A DNA stretch of 64,000 bases from Cryptomeria japonica (GCF_030272615.1 NC_081406.1:232242396-232306395), one strand, 5' to 3'. Numbered from the stretch's first letter, positions 1-11,077 are shown. Numbers and translations: made by a program. The notes: generated from the sequence alone by a model not told the origin.

Positions 1-214
1 AGTTTGAAGATATTTATCGATTCTCCTTTCAAAAAAAAACTTTCCATTTTGATTTAATATCTCAATAATCTTTCAATATTCTATCAATATTCTCAAAAAA
101 AACTTTCTATTTTGGATTTATTTTGAGGATTTTTAGATATTTCTTAGATATTTTCTTCATTTTGGATTTAATTTTGAAATCTTTGTGGATTTTGTGACAT
201 CATGTTGACTTTTC

Positions 215-876
215 AATGCGTAGGTGGACTTTGGAATTTTATCTCCATCTTTTCCAAGGTACGACGGACTTTGGAGACCTCTCCTCTTGGCCCTCTTCAA
301 GGCGAAATTTTGGCTAAGGCATGGGGCGGACTTTAGCCTTTGCTCCTTCATGGCCTCATAACCCTTGGCGGACTTTAGACTTGGCTCCTCCATGGCTTTC
401 TTACTTTGGGTGGACTTTGGTGGCCTCTCCCCTTGTGAAGATCTTGGGCGGACTTTGAACACATCTCCAGTATGGCCTAGGGCGGAGTTTAGACATCTAT
501 CCCACATGACTTCTCTAGCCTATGGCGGACTTTGAAGGTTGCTCCCAACACTTGGCAAGCTTGGGAGGACTTTGTTGTTAGCTCCCACATGACCTCTCTA
601 GGGTGTGGCAGACTTTAGGCATCCCTCTTCTTGCTTGGGCAGACTTTGGTGGTGTCCCCTACATGGCTTCCAATGCATACATGGCGGACTTTGATGGTTG
701 CTCCATGCAAGGCGGTCTTCAACACATCCCCTCATGGGCGGACTTTAGAGTGCTGGCCATCATGGCCTCTTCAACACATGGCGGACTTCTGGCTTAGCAC
801 CCATGTGACCCCCAAAGGCATGGCGGACTTTGAGGTGAGCACCCACACAGCCTCCTAAGGCATGGCGGACTTCAGG
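215..876. repeat. Degenerate array of GGCGGACTTT words
   Basis: About sixteen copies of a ten-base word close to GGCGGACTTT occur at irregular 35-60 bp intervals (for example near 327, 368, 448, 525, 684, 737, 822 and 863). They are often followed by a CTCCNNCATGGCCT-like segment, which makes a loose composite unit. The short open frames here are by-products of the repeat and show no protein family. This resembles the word arrays in the U3 parts of other LTRs in the window, so it may be LTR-derived, but no LTR end was found. Confidence 0.7.
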
Positions 877-1059
877 CAAGGCTCCTTCATGGCCTCTTTT
901 ACATCGTGGTGGGGTTTGAACCTGCAAAAATACTTCAAAACCCTTGTTAGCCAGACTTATAATAATTTTCAGAGAAATTTCAAAATTTCACAGTTTAGTC
1001 TAATTTAATCGGGTTAACTTGAAATTTGAAATCCATGCCTAGGTGGATCATCTGAAGCA

Positions 1060-1292
1060 GCAAAAAGCCTAAAATCTAGGGACTTAACTTTTTAGATCGA
1101 AACTTGGAATTTTCGAGTTCCGGTCGAAGCTTGTCAGTGGTGCAAGTGTAAACCCTAGGTTTGCATCCCAAAAAAGCAAAAAGCCTAAAATCTAGGGATT
1201 TAGCTTTTTTAGGTCAAAACTTGGAATTTTCAAGTTTCGGTCGAAGTTGGTCAGTGGTACAAGTGTAAACTCTAGGTTTGCATCCCGAAAAA
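1060..1292. repeat. Two-copy tandem duplication, 116-117 bp period
   Basis: The segment starting GCAAAAAGCCTAAAATCTAG at 1060 recurs at 1176, and a third copy begins at 1293 but diverges after eight bases. The two full copies differ by roughly a dozen substitutions. Just downstream, AACTTTCTAAAAATAG occurs twice (near 1327 and 1411). It is the reverse complement of a hairpin half found in the LTRs at 17849 and 22654. No coding potential was seen. Confidence 0.7.
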
Positions 1293-1883
1293 GCAAAAAG
1301 CAGACATCCCTAAAAAATAGGAAAAACTTTCTAAAAATAGCCATACCGGGGATCGGGCTGAAAATGCCAAAAACGAAACTTCCTAAAAAATAGGAAAAAG
1401 CAAAAAAAACAAACTTTCTAAAAATAGAATGTTGTCCAAATTCATCCAAATCGATTGCGATCTTCGTCCTTTGGCCTTTCTAAGCACTCTGGTGGTGTTC
1501 ACGCTTCGGAATCACATAACTTGCAAAAACTAACTTTCAATCATTAGGGCCTGAAATGCTCTGACTTGGACAAGGCTTGGTGAAACTGCAACAAAAAGGT
1601 CATAGGACGCTAACAAAACCCTAGAAAGCAGGAAAAAATCAGAGGGTCCCCAGTAGCAATGGGCGATGTGTGAAAAAGGTCACAACAGTACCTTCTCATG
1701 CATCTAAGTCATCCTTAGTGTGAATGAAGCCTGAAGGAGTCCTTGTCCTGGCCTAATCTTCCTCCGACTTGATTTTGTTGATCTGCAAAGCAAACAAAAG
1801 ATGATTAAGTATACATAATATATTCATTCTAACATAGCATTTCTTACCTTAAATCATCAACAAGAATGTATTAGGATTAATTT
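1293..1883. other. Unassigned retroelement-like DNA
   Basis: No gene is recognised. On the minus strand, a 65-bp stretch (1847 down to 1783) has a good donor (AAG then GTAAG) and an acceptor (TTTGCAG). This could be a leader intron of the kind seen in the long LTR-like units elsewhere in the window. Orientation and element boundaries could not be fixed. Confidence 0.3.
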
Positions 1884-2440
1884 CGCTTTGGATCCTCTCC
1901 AAGGACAGGACCTATAAAATGTGCTCTGGACCCTCTCCAAGGACAGGCCCTATAATGAGATTTTCGCTCTGGACCCTCTCCAAGGACAAGCCCTATAATG
2001 AGATTTTCGCTCTGGACCCTCTCCAAGGGTTAGGAGCGAAATTGACATTTTGTTCAATTTTCCTTCATAAAACTTCATTTGTCATCCCTTTTCTCATCAA
2101 AAAACAAGTTTTTTGCCTCCAAAAATGCTTAAGAATAGGTTTCGCTCAAGGGCCTAGGCAAAACAAAAGACCTCCTTGGAATTTCACTTCGGACCCTCAG
2201 GAAGGGTCAGGAGTGAAATTGGCATTTTTGGACAAATTCTTCACACTTTGAGACCACAACTCACTCAAATGCATGCCTAGGGATGCCTCTAAGTTCAATT
2301 GACCTCCATCAACGTTAGGCTTGATACAAAATTGAGAGCAAAATGAGGTTTCAAGAGAATTCGCTCTGGACCCTTTGGAAGGGTCAGGAGCTTAAGTGAA
2401 ATTCACTCTGGACCCTTTGGAAGGATCAGGATCGAAATTT
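1884..2440. repeat. Array of TTCGCTC...GAGCGAA imperfect hairpins
   Basis: Four units start at 1884, 1922, 1965 and 2008 (pitch 38-43 bp), and single units follow near 2186, 2363 and 2402. A full unit has an outer arm TTCGCTC with GAGCGAA and an inner arm ACCCT with AGGGT. The unit near 2186 has TTTCACT with AGTGAAA instead, so a paired position changed on both sides. The words resemble the array units of the 23891 and 29715 elements. This probably marks a further, unbounded LTR. Confidence 0.65.
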
Positions 2441-2533
2441 GCCATTTAATCTTAATTCCATCACTTCCTTTGCTCCAATCCACCTTGCAAGGCAAGTATA
2501 CATCAATCTTCCCTCAACTACGCCATAGGAGCA

Positions 2534-2716
2534 TCAATCTTTCATTCCCTTCCAAGAAAACCTCTCACGGATCTTATAAAACCGTTGATGACCAGCCAAG
2601 GGTGTATCATGAAAAGCTCTTAGTATCTTTTCGTTGACTTTAGATCCTTTGATTGAGAATATCCTATTCTTGCAATAGTTCAGCCCATCAATAATGGTGT
2701 ACCTATCATCATTCAC
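2534..2716 (-). pseudogene. Gypsy integrase N-terminal (zinc-binding) fragment
   Basis: The translation carries the end of the RNase H-integrase linker and the beginning of the HHCC zinc-binding region, including LAGHQRFYKIRERFSWKGM, which matches the GH...F.K...R..F.W pattern of plant Gypsy integrases. It continues the frame family of the adjoining RNase H piece. The homology ends at about 2530 and the catalytic DDE core is missing, so it cannot be functional. Confidence 0.8.
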
Positions 2717-3129
2717 TTTTGGTTCAAAAAGAATTTAAGACTATTATGATCAGTCATAACCATAAACATTCCACATACAAGATATTGCCTAAACTTGTTA
2801 AATACATGCATAATTGCCAACATTACCTTGTCATGGATAGAGTACCCCTTCTCCAAATTACTTAGTTTCCTACTCTCAAAAGCTATTGGGTATCCCTTTG
2901 AGTTTTGAGTTAAGATAGCCTCAGTTCCTTCTCTAGAAGCATCGCGCTCAACAATAAATGGAAGAGAAAAATTAGGAATTGCAAGCACTATGCGTGAACT
3001 CATTAGCTCAAGATTATTAAATGTTCTTTGAGCTTCTTCAGTCCAAGAAAATTAAATTAGTCAAGGAGGAAACAAGTTAAGAGAAGCCTTCGACAAATCT
3101 TCTATAATAATGACACAGCCCTAAGAACC
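2713..3129 (-). pseudogene. Gypsy RT end and RNase H fragment
   Basis: Read right to left from 3129, the frame gives LGLCHYYRRFVEGFS, the conserved motif after the RT thumb in Ty3/Gypsy elements. The RNase H domain follows: FIVERDASREGTEAILTQ supplies the first catalytic Asp region, then FESRKLSNLEKGYSIHDK and FRQYLVCGMFMVMTDHNSLKFF. Stops interrupt the first part. The reading continues from the RT piece ending at 10017, with the E1 insertion removing contiguity. Confidence 0.88.
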
Positions 3130-3132
3130 TAT

Positions 3133-3169
3133 TGTGACCTTTTCACATATCGCCCCATTACTAACGGGG
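3133..3169 (+). other. Twin terminal hairpins of E1
   Basis: TGTGA (3133-3137) pairs with TCACA (3143-3147). Immediately after, CCCCATT (3153-3159) pairs with AACGGGG (3163-3169) using one G:U. Both stems are conserved in position in E3 and E4, where the second stem is a perfect CCCCATT/AATGGGG. Confidence 0.7.
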
Positions 3170-3699
3170 ACCCCCTCTTTTCCTGCTTTCTGCGTTGTTA
3201 GGTTAGGGTTTTGGCTGCTTAGTGGACAATTTTGTGTTTCCTGTGCCCGAGTCTCGGAGTTTTGATCATGCCTAGTGCCGTTTAGGGTTTTTGACGTTAT
3301 AGGATCAAGTTGCAAACGCTGATATTTTAATGATCCTAATTTTTGTCAAGTGTTCACCTTCTTGAGCGTTAACGTGTTTTTAAACATGCACATCGGTGAT
3401 TTTAAAGTGCCAAGGTATTTTTAGACCTTTTGGAGTTGTTTTCTCGCTCCTAGGTATTATTCAAGTTGATTTCGCACTTTATCTCGACAAATTTCCTTGT
3501 GTTTTCGCTCACATTTTTGGAAAATTTGCATAAGTCCAATCAAGTTTCAGAGTTTTCTTGCGATTTTGAGTGGTTAAAATGTCAAATTCCTAAGGGAAAT
3601 CCATATTCCATGCTAGAGGTGCTTTTCCCCTCATATTCCAGACTACCCATCCTTTTCCTCCACTCAAAATCCACACTACACATGGGTTTCCCCTGAAAT

Positions 3700-4200
3700 C
3701 CATACTGGCTATGATTTTCCACCACTGTTTATCCATGCCTAGGTCGTTCTTCCCTGGAAGCATCAAATTTGACTACCTGACTGCCTTCGTTTTTCCACCA
3801 GGAGTGCAGACTGGAGTGCGGATGAAGTTGAGGAAGATCCATGCCTGGATCGATTTTCCACCAGGTATTTGTGATAAGTTAATGCGGATTTTTGTGTAGA
3901 CTCTCAGTCCATACCCAAGTTGATTTTCCACTGAGAGCAATATGATGAGTTTTGAGTCTGGATTTTCATCCAGACTGAGGTTGAAATTCCACCAAGGAGT
4001 GTTTTTTTTGCAAATGAAGTGAATTTTTGTGTGGATTCTTTATCCATGCACATATCGATTTTCCCCTAGCCTATTTTATGTGCATTTTGATGAGTTTTAG
4101 CATGGATTTTTATCCATACTAATATCGATTTTCCCTTGTGGGGAATATTTTGGTGTTTTAAATGATTTTTAATGGGATTTCTTAATCCCTACCTATATCA
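3700..4200 (+). repeat. U3 array of TGGAT-TTTT-ATCCA palindromes
   Basis: A composite unit recurs about every 55-75 bp: a small stem-loop followed by a word like ATCGATTTTCCACCAGG. The clearest stems are TCTGGAT/ATCCAGA (loop TTTC, near 3962), TGGAT/ATCCA (near 4033), ATGGAT/ATCCAT (loop TTTT, near 4103) and GGGATT/AATCCC (loop TCTT, near 4172). The arm sequences differ between units, but both sides change together. The array lies just upstream of the first TATA box. Confidence 0.7.
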
Positions 4201-4381
4201 ATTTTCCTCAGAGGCTCAATTTTGACTCAAAATTGAAATATTTAATAAATGAGCCCCATTTTAATTGTTTTTTAAATGATGATTGACGATTATTTAAAAT
4301 TTTAAAAACAAAATTAAATAATTTGCAATGAGCATTTAATGTTTTTACCCTTCTAGAAGCAAGTTAGTTTTACCAAACAAG

Positions 4382-4389
4382 TATATAAG
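4382..4389 (+). promoter_or_regulatory. TATA box 1 of E1
   Basis: TATATAAG lies 1.2 kb upstream of the leader intron and 1.36 kb upstream of the ORF start. TATAAAGGG occurs at the equivalent place in E3 (26278) and E4 (31606), so it is likely the promoter of the internal gene. Confidence 0.6.
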
Positions 4390-5559
4390 CAAGTGTTTTA
4401 TCCCACATTGCTTGTGTGGTGAAAGTGAGAGGCAAAAGCAAGTATAAGAGAGGTGTCTCCAACAATATTTTATTATTGAGTTTGCTAGGTGTCTCCATGT
4501 TTGACGATTTTTCTCTCTTATTGGCGAATTTTGGCGAAGTGTTGAGGTGAAGTGTTTGATTGAAGGCCTCCATTTTTTCCAGCTTGGCAATCTTCTCCAT
4601 TGCTGCCATTGAAGATCATTTCCAAATTTTCGATTTTTGGAGAAGTTCGGCATTTTTGGTGAAAATCACGATTTTGTGGAAATTGGTGATTTTTGGTGTT
4701 TGATGACTTTGGCGATTTTCCTTGCCTCCACCATTATTGCTGGCTGCCCCAGACCTTTAAGTTGCAGATTGTGTTGCAAATTCGAACTTGATTGAAGACA
4801 TTTTCAGATTTTCAAGAATGGCGCCATAGCTGAAAATTTCGATTTTATTTTGGCAAGTGTTTGTTCCCTTGTTTGGGGTGGATTCCTTTCACACTTGGTG
4901 GCTGCCATCATTCCCAACTTGCTGATATGTTGCAGATCTGAGTTTGTCCTCCATTATTGCAGCTTGTTTGACTTCCATAGTTGGCTGGAAAATCAATTTT
5001 CAGACTTATACCTTGTTCCCAGCTATTTTGTGCCTTGAGCGATTTTATCCAAGGAGCTGATTGGAGGCATTTTCAATCAATTTTCAGAGTTATCTTCCAT
5101 TGTTGCAGACCTGAAACTCCATTGCAAGAGTGCTGTCCTCATGAAAACAATTTTTTCCAGCCACCTACCTACCTTGCAATTTCACTTGGGAAGCATTCTT
5201 GCTTCATTTCGGGGTTTATTTCTGAGTATTTTATCATTCCTAAGTCTGAAAACTTCATTTCTAGATTTGTCTTCAGACTAAGTTTTCATTTCCAGCCCTA
5301 CATACATGCTCAAATTTTCTTGTGTTTGCCTTGGAAGGTTGATTCTCATCAATTTATGCATATCTAGATGATTGCAACATGTTTTAAAAGTTTAATTTTC
5401 AGGTTGTCTTTAGATTTCGTTGACCTCCATTGTTGATTGCGGAAGGTGTCCTCAGACATACTTCGTGTGAAAACACAACCTTTCACACCTTTCCTTAGTC
5501 ATCGTTGATCCGGTATACTCCTTTGCACTTTAGTTTGCATAATTTCTAAGTATAAGGAG

Positions 5560-5740
5560 GTATTAATGAATTTTATAGAGGGTTTCCATGCCCTAACGTT
5601 GTCACATTTTGAATCTAATTGTCAAGATCTACCAAGAGTGTGGACTATTTTCCCGACTTTATGCTCTAATTAGCTTAAAATCTTTAGGAAATCAGGAATT
5701 TTATTTATTTTCCTAAGTTCTAACTTCAAGCTTCGTACAG
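5560..5740 (+). other. Putative 5'-leader intron of the E1 ORF
   Basis: The donor is GAG followed by GTATTA and the acceptor is TACAG, 181 bp apart. The first ATG after the acceptor (5746) opens the large reading frame. E3 and E4 have a donor GAG|GTATG and an acceptor TTGTGTAG at matching positions, again just before an ATG. The shared layout supports a real leader intron. Confidence 0.55.
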
Positions 5741-5745
5741 GTGAG

Positions 5746-8700
5746 ATGTCGAAGTCCAGATTTAAGGAAAGGAAAGAACTACTGAAGATACTGGAGACTG
5801 GATTTTATCCAGAGCCCAAGATTTCATCCAGATGGAAGGAGATCACAGATACAAACATGCATTTCTGGACTTGAACCAGATGCGACAGCAGATGTTCGGA
5901 GTCGAAAATCAGATTCGTTCTCTGGCATATGTGAACATTATGAAGAGTGGTATTTTTCATGCCTTTTGGAGCACAAAGGGTCCCATCTCATATCATTTTA
6001 GGACAGTCCATACAATGCAGTGAGCTTATCCTGGAGTGTGCACGATATTATGATCCTCTCACTCGAATGATCAAAACTCCTAAGGGCATTGTTATTGCCT
6101 ACCTTGCTGAGGTGTTCGGAATTTCACGCGGAATAGATATGAAGGATACGACCAAGGATAAATATAAAGAGCGGTACACGAAGAAGATGGGTGCTTGCAA
6201 GAATATGGTAAACAAAGAGTGGATGATTGAGCCTAGGCTTCATCATTCCAAGGCTCCCAAGACACTCATGTGCACAGACTTCAAAGAGTGGTATAGTGAC
6301 TTAATATTCCTACTCAACAGAGTGATGGGGATGCCAGAGGGTGCAATATTCGATGGATGGATGTTCTATTTCATCCAGGATTGTTTTAGCGATTAGTAAA
6401 TTGGTCTACGATTATAAGTGACAATCTGGACTTTCAGTTGAGGAATGTAGAGCGGTCCAAGTTATTCGCCATGACTTCCCACTTGGTATACCTGCTTGCA
6501 CGGTTCATTTCATACAAAGGATTGATATGCAAAGGTGAAGTCGGGAATGGGCAAGGACAATTCAGGAGTCATGAGTGCTATCCCTAGCTGAGCATATACA
6601 AAATTGAAGACTATAAGAGAGTGAATGATGTATTCACTATGTACATCACGCGGATGCTGCAAGGCGGAATCCACAGAAGATTGTCTAAGGAGGCAACAAA
6701 GCTAATAGAGAAATATGGATCGTGATATATTCAGTTTCCCACCTTCATGTACCTTAGGATTCATGGGTTTCAATCCGAACCCTACAAGCTTCCTAGGTAT
6801 CCGTCCGACAGAATGATCTTGTTGGAAGTGGTGAGACAACTTCTAGGGTTTGATGCCATTCAAAGAGAGAAGCACAGGACAGGCATGGCATTCTCTATTT
6901 CAGTTGGGAAGACATCAGAGGTTTGCCAGTCTGCCTTAGCCACCAGCATTGCGAGTGAGGAGCTTGCATTCTATCAATTTCCAACCTTCAAGAAAAGAGA
7001 AAGACTTGATCCAGACAAGAAAGTTGGAAGGATCATGGGAGAGAAGTTCATCCACAAAGTAGACATAGAAGATTATTGGGCCAACCTGATGGACGAGCAA
7101 GTAGTGAAGAGAAGAATGTGGTCCAGAATATCAGTGGATTTCATGAGGAAGTGTGGACTTTTCCTCATTCTTGATCAGGTGTTAGATGACAAGGATCATA
7201 CGCATCCACAATATGAGAATGAAATGAAGAAGACAATCCTATTGCCTAATTGGTTAGAGTCAGAAGAAATTGACCTGAACGTATTGATGAGAGAGGTCTT
7301 GAGTTTCTCCTGTGCATGGGTAGATATACAGATGAATAAGTTAGTTGATATGGGTGTTCCCTTCACTTATGAAAAGATGAAGCCGGAAGAGTCTACTTCC
7401 AAAGATGATCAGAGGACTATCAGTGATGTCAGGATTCATGCAGACGAAGAGAGTTAAGCTCCCAAGAGAAGGAAGAACACGCCAAGAGAAGTCAAGGCCA
7501 GAGGGAAGAAGATTTGAGGAGGTGAAGAAGAAGAAACAAAAGACTATCTTTCCTCCACCTATCATTCCTTCACCACCTCTCAGTGTCTCATCAATTGAGG
7601 TAATTGAAATAACAGAGCAGAATAAGGAAACCCAACAATGTTCCAACATAGTGACACTACCAGAGAATATTCAGGAGTTACATGCCACAACAACATCTGC
7701 ACCTCCAAATGAGAATGATGATCAGTCGAGATCCCCTACTGTCCTTTTGGAAGTTAGTTTGGGAAATGAAATATACGATTTGACCATGGATAATCTTGAT
7801 GATGATGTTGATGTTATCTCGGCATTGAGAGGACTTGATCGAGAAATGTGTCTCGATGATGGTATGGAGATGGCCGCTATTCCTGATTGGCTGATGAGAA
7901 GTATGGAGAAAAGTAAGAAAATGATAGAAGTACAGCCTATTGATGACATTGATGATTACCTAGCTAGGAGTGCTAAGGAGAAGGAACCCAAGAGAGCGGA
8001 GATTTTGTCGCACATAGTTAGAGATGAGACAGGAATGCGGATTGCACAGGTTGCTGTTCCTGTTGCAGGCGTGACAGCGGACATTGCTACTCCTATGGAT
8101 TTCCAGATCACTTCAGTTGCCCTTGGTCGTACATCAAGAGAGCAATAGTTTCAAGAGGTTGGTGATAACCTCAAGGCGATCGACGCAAGGTTAGATAGAG
8201 AAATTGCAGAGAAGGAAAAGTATAGAGAAGAGAATATCAAACTTAGAGAGTATATTGCAGGGATAATGCGTGAAAATCCCACCCTTATTTCCCCTATTGC
8301 AGTTGACCATGGAATACATTAACACTATGAGGCAATGAGAGATACACTCTCGGAGGTGGAAAAGTGGATTGAGAGTGCAAGAAAGTAGGCAGATGATTTC
8401 CTTACTCAGTTTGTCCAGGCATATGATAGGACAAAAGGGCTCGTGTTTAGAATCCAGTATTTGGAGGGAGTTTGGGAAGAATTCCGGCCTATTCAGGAGA
8501 AGACTATTCCATGCCTCTAGGCTTTGAAGAAGATTCCTAATTCCACCTTGGTCAGCGAAAACATTGTGCATAGTGGAGACGGATACGATTTCCATGGCTG
8601 GTATTGTTCATTGGCCGTGAAGGGATAAACTTATGAGAACGCCTAGTCGAGTTGTATGGAGATGGAGGGGTTGATTCAGAACATTCAGATGAAGATCCTT

Positions 8701-9042
8701 GCCTCAATTGAGGAATTATTGGGTTTTGATGTTAGTGATGCTAGTGGTTTACACTAAGCCGAATTAAGAGACAAGATGAAATTTATGTATTTTTGCTAGT
8801 TGGACTCTTTGAAGAAGAGTCAGATAGACGACTTGGTCTCTTTGTTGACACATGTTCATAGTTCGCAAAAGCTCATGCCAGATTGGGAGAACACTTTGGA
8901 TGCTTGCTTAGATTCACTGGATGTGATTGATTTACAGCAGGATACCTTGCCTAACATTTCCATGGAGGAGTTAGATTCAGTATTGGCTAGATTCTTGGAG
9001 TATGCTGAGAGAGAGAGAGAGATGCAGGGAAGAATCTTCTAG
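5746..9042 (+). pseudogene. Large retroelement-borne ORF of unknown function, broken
   Basis: Coding character persists for about 3.3 kb but is split into frames opening near 5746, 5832, 5947, 6747 and 7405. From 7405 one frame runs to the final stop at 9040 with eight internal stops (8146, 8320, 8386, 8518, 8626, 8644, 8755, 8797), all TAA or TAG. The middle (6747-7457) is a globular-looking 236-residue stretch. The part from 7405 is Lys/Arg-rich, then Pro-rich and acidic. The last third is helical, coiled-coil-like and rich in Glu/Lys/Asp. No gag zinc knuckle, protease, RT, RNase H or integrase motif is visible, and I do not recognise the family. E2 retains the homologous 3' end, so the ORF belongs to the family rather than being an accident of one copy. 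Confidence 0.6.
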
Positions 9043-9200
9043 AAGATTCCCTATTTGATGACTAGGTATCTTTTTATTGGGCCATATGTTGGTGGCGCCA
9101 TTTTTGATGTAAACCCTAATTAGGGCAATTCTAGGGTTTTGTTGGCATGATCTTGGCCGTTGATCTTGTATCAATCTTGGCCATCCATTTTGTAAGAGAC

Positions 9201-9208
9201 TATATATA
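9201..9208 (+). promoter_or_regulatory. TATA box 2 of E1
   Basis: TATATATA lies about 60 bp after an AACCCTAATTAGGG-type segment and a TGGCCRTTGATCTTG-type segment. The same order of landmarks precedes a TATATAA box in E3 (27323) and E4 (32643), and on the minus strand in E2 (about 17762-17769). This is a good candidate for the LTR promoter proper, which would leave about 800 bp as R-U5. Confidence 0.6.
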
Positions 9209-10016
9209 CCTCCTTGTCTCTCATTTGTAAGAGAGTTTTTGTAAAATTGTTGGTATATGCTGCAACTATTTGAATCATAATCATTGTTCAATTGTTGGTG
9301 ATTTTGTTCTTCAAGTGTTGTCTTTGCATTCATGGTTCTCAATTCCTCTAAGTTAGATTAGAATTTATTTTCATTAATGTTAGATTGAGTGAAAGATTTG
9401 TTGAATATATTTGTGATGAATCCTTAATCCATACCACTAGCCTCTTGCCGCTGGTAAGTGCGCCTTGTGTGGTCAACTGGAAATTTGAGTAAGCTTAACT
9501 TCAACTATTATGCAACCTTTGACAAGCATCAACTTGGATGGTGTCAATGTGTGATGGTAATAGTCTGAAAATCCTTAAGTATACCTTAGACGATTGCACT
9601 AAGTTTGTGTCAATACCTATTTGTGAGACGTTGCCTAGTTTGATTCCACTAGATCTGTTCACCATTTCCTACATTCCTAGGCTTAGAATAGATTTCTTGA
9701 ACCCTATTCCTTTTGCCCATTTTTTTAATAAGAATTAAGTCCGGAGCTTCATTGATAAATCCTAAGCTGTCAGTACACCTATGCCGCATCTTCATAATCG
9801 AAGAAGATAATCCTAACATTTGCGTAAGTCCCCAAGTGAAGACAACAATTCACATCGACCATTGAGTTACCCACTTGTCAAGACCTGACATGTAGAAACC
9901 TTGGAATCATTTTAGTTGATCTTATCCTTAGCATCTGAGGTGATTTTGTTCAAGAGAGGGTAAATTACCTTGGTATTTTATTATGTAATGTTATGTCCAT
10001 AAAACTCACATCAACA
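9209..10016 (+). other. Conserved 3' (R-U5-like) part of E1
   Basis: This segment aligns by eye with 16940-17760 (minus strand), 27330-28181 and 32650-33508. Shared landmarks are GCCTTGTGTGGTCAACTGGA, a CAACTTGGATGGTGTC-type stretch, CAAGAGAGG near the end and the terminal ATCAACA. It has no coding potential beyond chance. Its conservation shows that E1-E4 share one 3' end although their upstream parts differ. Confidence 0.7.
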
Positions 10017-10870
10017 AAACCCTCGTAAATAAGTAAGATTAGTTGGTGGAGGCCAATCCAAGATTGCTCGAATCTTCTGTTGATCAACTTGCACTCCTTG
10101 AGAACTTATGACATGCCTCAACTATAATATTTTAGTCAACCCAAACTCACATTTTGATAACTTGGCATAAAAGGAATTCTGCTCTAAGATGCCCAAAATC
10201 TGTATCCAAGTGCTCTAGGTGCTCTTTCGAAGTTTTACTGTAAATCTAGATATCATCAAAGAATACTAAAACAATTTTTTTGAGTTGTCTACTGAATACC
10301 TTATTCATGCAAGATTGGAAAGTTGCAGGTGTATTTGTGAGGCCAAATGGCATGACAAGGAATTCAAAATGTCCATAATGGCATCGAAAAGCTGTCTTTT
10401 CTACATCCTCCTTCCTCATGCAGATTTGGTGGTAGCCCGACCTTTCATTAGTCTTTGAAAAATATACTGCTCCATGTAACTCATCAATGAGTTCATCTAT
10501 CCTTGGAATGAGATATGTATTCTTGATGGTCTTCTTATTTAATGCTCTATAATCTATACACATTCTCCTTGTACCATCCTCCTTTTTTCACAAGAACCAC
10601 ATATGAAGCAAATGGACTAGAGCTTGGCCTTATAAGACCCATATCAAGAAGTTCTTTGATTGTCTTCTCTATTTCCTCCTTATATCCCCTTGGATGACAA
10701 TAGGGAGTTGTGATAATAGGTTTGGCACCCTGCTCTAATTCAATAACTAGCTCAAATCCCAAGGGTAAATAATTGAAAACTAGACTATGCTTATCAAGAA
10801 TTGATTGAATTTCAAAATGATTTTTACCTTGTTTCTTAGAAGAACTTGTGGTGTGGACAAAGATTGCCAC
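10017..10870 (-). pseudogene. Gypsy reverse transcriptase
   Basis: From 10870 leftwards the reading gives the RT entry motif (VIELEQGAKPIITTPYCHPR, KELLDMGLIRPSSSPFAS). After a frameshift near 10555 come [20 protein letters not shown], the fingers/palm region, [13 protein letters not shown], and the catalytic FFDDI. A stop follows the DD motif. The last 230 bp (10245-10017) read as the thumb region in several frames and end at LRG, where E1 interrupts. The family is typical of plant Ty3/Gypsy. Confidence 0.9.
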
Positions 10871-11077
10871 TACCCATGCTATTTAACCTCTTCGGAAACT
10901 CTTTTCCATCCTCTTGGCTGAGATCAGCTTAAGAGCTCCATTTGATAGGCCTCTCAACAAAATCTCTTTCCCATTGGAATGGAAGTTGAACTCCATAGGC
11001 TGGTGTTTTGTATGGTAACCTCCAATGGAATGTAGCCATTGAACACCCAAAACAACATCGATTTCTCTAATTCCTAC
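10871..11077 (-). pseudogene. Gypsy protease, C-terminal half
   Basis: The reading VGIREIDVVLGVQWLHSIGG is the (D)VVLG.xWL motif near the end of plant Gypsy retropepsins. MEFNFHSNGKEILLRGL follows, the usual lead-in to RT. The N-terminal half lies beyond the solo LTR at 12928-13150. Confidence 0.85.

Larger units (their letters stand above)
3130..10016 (+). mobile_element. E1: 6.9-kb LTR-like unit carrying its own promoter, intron and large ORF
   Basis: The unit begins TATTGTGACC (a one-base variant of the TGTTGTGACG start of E3 and E4) and ends ACATCAACA. It is flanked by GAACC (3125-3129) and AAACC (10017-10021), a 5-bp target duplication with one change. It interrupts the minus-strand Gypsy pol exactly between RT and RNase H codons. 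In order it holds two terminal hairpins, a palindrome array, a TATA box (4382), a 181-bp leader intron (5560-5740), a broken ORF of more than 1000 codons, a second TATA box (9201), and an 800-bp 3' part shared with E2, E3 and E4. No RT, PBS or internal LTR was found. It is best read as a solo LTR or LTR-like unit with an internal gene. Confidence 0.75.

Noticed and set aside
5746..9042. E1 ORF as a host gene swallowed by retrotransposons
   Set aside because: The same ORF end sits next to the same 3' part in E2, so it travels with the element. No host gene family was recognised.
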